In this document: positions 61,988 to 64,000 of the stretch, in pieces
Layout: each line of letters begins with the position of its first letter
Numbering within the stretch: position 1 is the first letter of the stretch
Assembly (NCBI GenBank): GCA_032622095.1
Contig: CP136066.1
Location: forward strand, 229,466,961 to 229,530,960
Source: Siphonodentalium dalli
Taxonomy: Eukaryota; Mollusca; Scaphopoda; Gadilida; Siphonodentaliidae
Length of the DNA: 64,000 nucleotides
Reading direction: 5' to 3'
Made by a program: the position numbers and the translations under genes
The notes under the pieces: model-generated
What the model saw: the letters and a program-made list of their open reading frames with translations, nothing else
Databases searched by the model: none
What the model was told of the DNA's origin: nothing

Positions 61988-63369
61988 TTTTTTTTTTTTT
62001 TTTTAAATGTTTATTACCCAAAGATATACATATATAAGCAGTCATTTTACATACATGTGTGCATTCAAACATTTATCAATGGGCCGTGTGGGGGAGGGGT
62101 AACCAAACCAACTTACATTTATGCATACATTTGACTGGCGCGCGCGTTCCAGACGACCACATGCATTGTGCGTGTGGGCGTCTGGCCTACTTTCGTACCA
62201 CTGGTGGCAATATGAATGATGTTGTAGAAGAATGGGTACTGCAATATATCAGTTGCTGGTAACGTTGTCTTGCTCTCGACGTTCACATAATTTAGCTAAA
62301 TGTATTTGCGCCACGGCAAAATCGAATATCAATCTTAAGGAGGTCACAACAATAGGCCGGTGCAAATGACTTTTTTTTCTTTTTTTGTGTGGAGAAATTC
62401 GTCATGGTTGTCGATTGAATTAAGTCGTTTTTGTACCACATTATTCTATAAGTCTGGAGTCTGGATGATTGGACGAAATATGTAGTTATTATCTTACAGA
62501 TGTTTTTCGGTTTGCCCGGATAAATGGAATGTATTTGTCGGTGGGCATATTATTATGTGAAGGCTAGTGCTTTCTCCAGAATTAACCACTTCTGTTGAAA
62601 TGCTGTTATTTCCATGTTGCATCGTGCCCTTAACTTATCACAGTCATAACGTAATCTGAGATCATTAAAAAATTCGTTCAAGCTGAGTGATTTCGCGGAA
62701 AACTTTGCTTTATAAAGATATTGTTTTAAAATAAGTAAAAAATAATTTATCACGCTGTTTGGTTCCAATGGGATAGCTCCAAGTAGCATGGTCTTTTTCG
62801 AAACACGTAAGTCGATGCCTTTGTCAGTTCCCCATTTGATCAGTTTGTTTAAGAAAGACTGTACATATCTACAGTCCCAAAATATGTGTGAAATTGTTTC
62901 AATTTCTGTTTTGCATCTTTCGCATCTATCATTTTGTCTTAGCTTTATTATATTAAGAAATCGATTGGTCGCAAGGATTCGAGTGTTTATTCGATATTGT
63001 AACCATTGCAGTTTAGTGTCAGGCGTCGTGGTGAACGGTAGTTTAAAGTGAGTGTCCCAAGAGTTGATTACACCTAGTTCTTGTTCCCATTTTCTGCATG
63101 ATTTTGGGGTGGGGGAAGTTGAATTGAGAATTCTGTAAAATTCTTGTCCACCTTTTTGGTCGCGTACAGTAGTTACAAAATTGTCTGGAAGAAATGGGCT
63201 AGCAATTCGTCTCAGTGGTTGGTCTAATTTTTTCGATATTTCCAATATTTGTCGAGTTATACTGGTTAAAGTAATAAAGTTTGTTCTTATATTATACGTG
63301 CTTAACATTGACTGCGGCGTGTGAAACCTTCCATCGCTCTGGATCAAATCGTTGATGAAAATTACTCAC
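61988..63369 (-). mobile_element. 5'-truncated LINE with poly-A tail and 9-bp target duplication
   Basis: On the minus strand, an open frame of 264 codons (63347-62553) encodes the C-terminus of the same LINE class as 58250-61063: WLQYRINTRI, CERCKTEIETISHIFWDC (C-x2-C-x8-H-x4-C), LLILKQYLYKAKF. A ~0.55-kb 3' UTR and a poly-A (poly-T at 61988-62004) follow. The direct repeat GATAAAAAG at 61979-61987 and 63370-63378 is the target duplication. The frame is uninterrupted, so this copy is younger than the + strand copy. Reverse transcriptase and endonuclease are missing. Confidence 0.9.
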
Positions 63370-63745
63370 GATAAAAAGTGTTAACGAATGGAAGAAAAAT
63401 TGATAAATAATGTAAGAAAAAATTATAAAAAGTGATAATAAATTGTTAATGAATGTAAGAAAAAATAATTTAAAAAATGATAAAAATTGTTATAGAATGT
63501 AGGATCAAATTATAAAAAGTGATAAAAATTGTTAAAGAATGAAAAGAAATGATTATATTTTTTTAAAGAATGTAAAATAAAATTTAAAAAAATTGTTGGG
63601 CCAATGCATTCTCTTATATATGCGAGTCGACAATAGGTCGGTTTGCATATATAAGAGAATGCATTTGCCCAACAATTTTTTATAATTTGTTTAAGATAAT
63701 GCATTAGCACATTGTCTTCGATGTTGCACCAGCGCAACTCCCGTC
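63370..63745. mobile_element. Hairpin MITE, right part
   Basis: AT filler, the palindrome GCCAATGCATTCTCTTATAT ... AAGAGAATGCATTTGCCC (63600-63672), then TGTTGCACCAGCGCAACTCC + CGTCATGAA, the right-end sequence seen at 17690, 28890 and 57545. Confidence 0.75.
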
Positions 63746-64000
63746 ATGAATCCATAGACGTAGCTAAAGAAAGTCTATTTTCGGACAGAAATATGTCAAG
63801 GTAGTGTACCTATTATCGCTGTTTCGTGTTTCTTTTGCACTGTGTTTGTTAACATTATCCGAACGCATTGTGTGCCTTTAATATTTACTAATTACATGAA
63901 ATGTGTAAGAAAGTAGGTCAAGGCATCGAACAGATTCACTCTTCATTGTCTTGGATTGAGATCACCAAGGCGTGTGTGCATTATGTCTCTTCCATCTTTG
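63746..64000. other. No gene recognised
   Basis: Related to 61611-61765 as noted there; no coding signal seen. Confidence 0.4.

Overview
This window looks like an intron-rich, repeat-dense animal nuclear genome. It has GT-AG introns, a tRNA-derived SINE, non-LTR retrotransposon fragments, many hairpin-type MITEs and about 18 kb of AT-rich satellite. It contains no prokaryotic gene organisation. The repeat styles (TTAA-flanked MITEs, tandem TGACCTTGACCT motifs, a tRNA-derived SINE) would fit a marine invertebrate, possibly a mollusc. That placement is inference, and I name no species.

The only cellular gene I can support is on the + strand, spread over about 48 kb (9707-57973). I assembled it from 14 short exons with good splice sites and one consistent reading frame. 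Twelve of the 13 introns are phase 1 and one is phase 0. Many exons are microexons of 18-42 nt. The predicted partial protein is about 496 residues. In order it has a hydrophobic stretch that looks like the end of a signal peptide, a short linker, a Thr/Pro-rich mucin-like tract, a Gly/Met-rich repeat region, a poly-Gln region, and a Gln/Glu/Arg-rich helical tail. I read it as a secreted, low-complexity structural or matrix protein. I do not recognise a named family. The first exon, with the start codon, was not found. The 3' end may be at 57973 or may continue beyond the window.

Layout: 1-9700 is intergenic or 5' intronic and holds a triplicated block with 43-bp and 22-bp minisatellites and several MITEs. 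9707-24863 holds exons 1-8 with a minisatellite grown from the exon 1 splice donor, a SINE, and MITEs. 24864-32313 holds exons 9-11, with tandem fossil copies of exons 9 and 11. 32314-54760 is one 22.4-kb intron, mostly 39/35-bp satellite, interrupted twice by the same 2.08-kb element. 54761-57973 holds exons 12-14. 57974-64000 holds two degenerate LINE copies (one + strand, one - strand), a nested insertion and MITE fragments.

The recurrent theme is tandem duplication at exon-intron boundaries of this one gene (exons 1, 9 and 11), together with foldback/MITE elements lying within about 15-65 nt of several 3' splice sites. The long minus-strand open frames inside the satellite are artefacts of a 39-bp (13-codon) period and are not genes.
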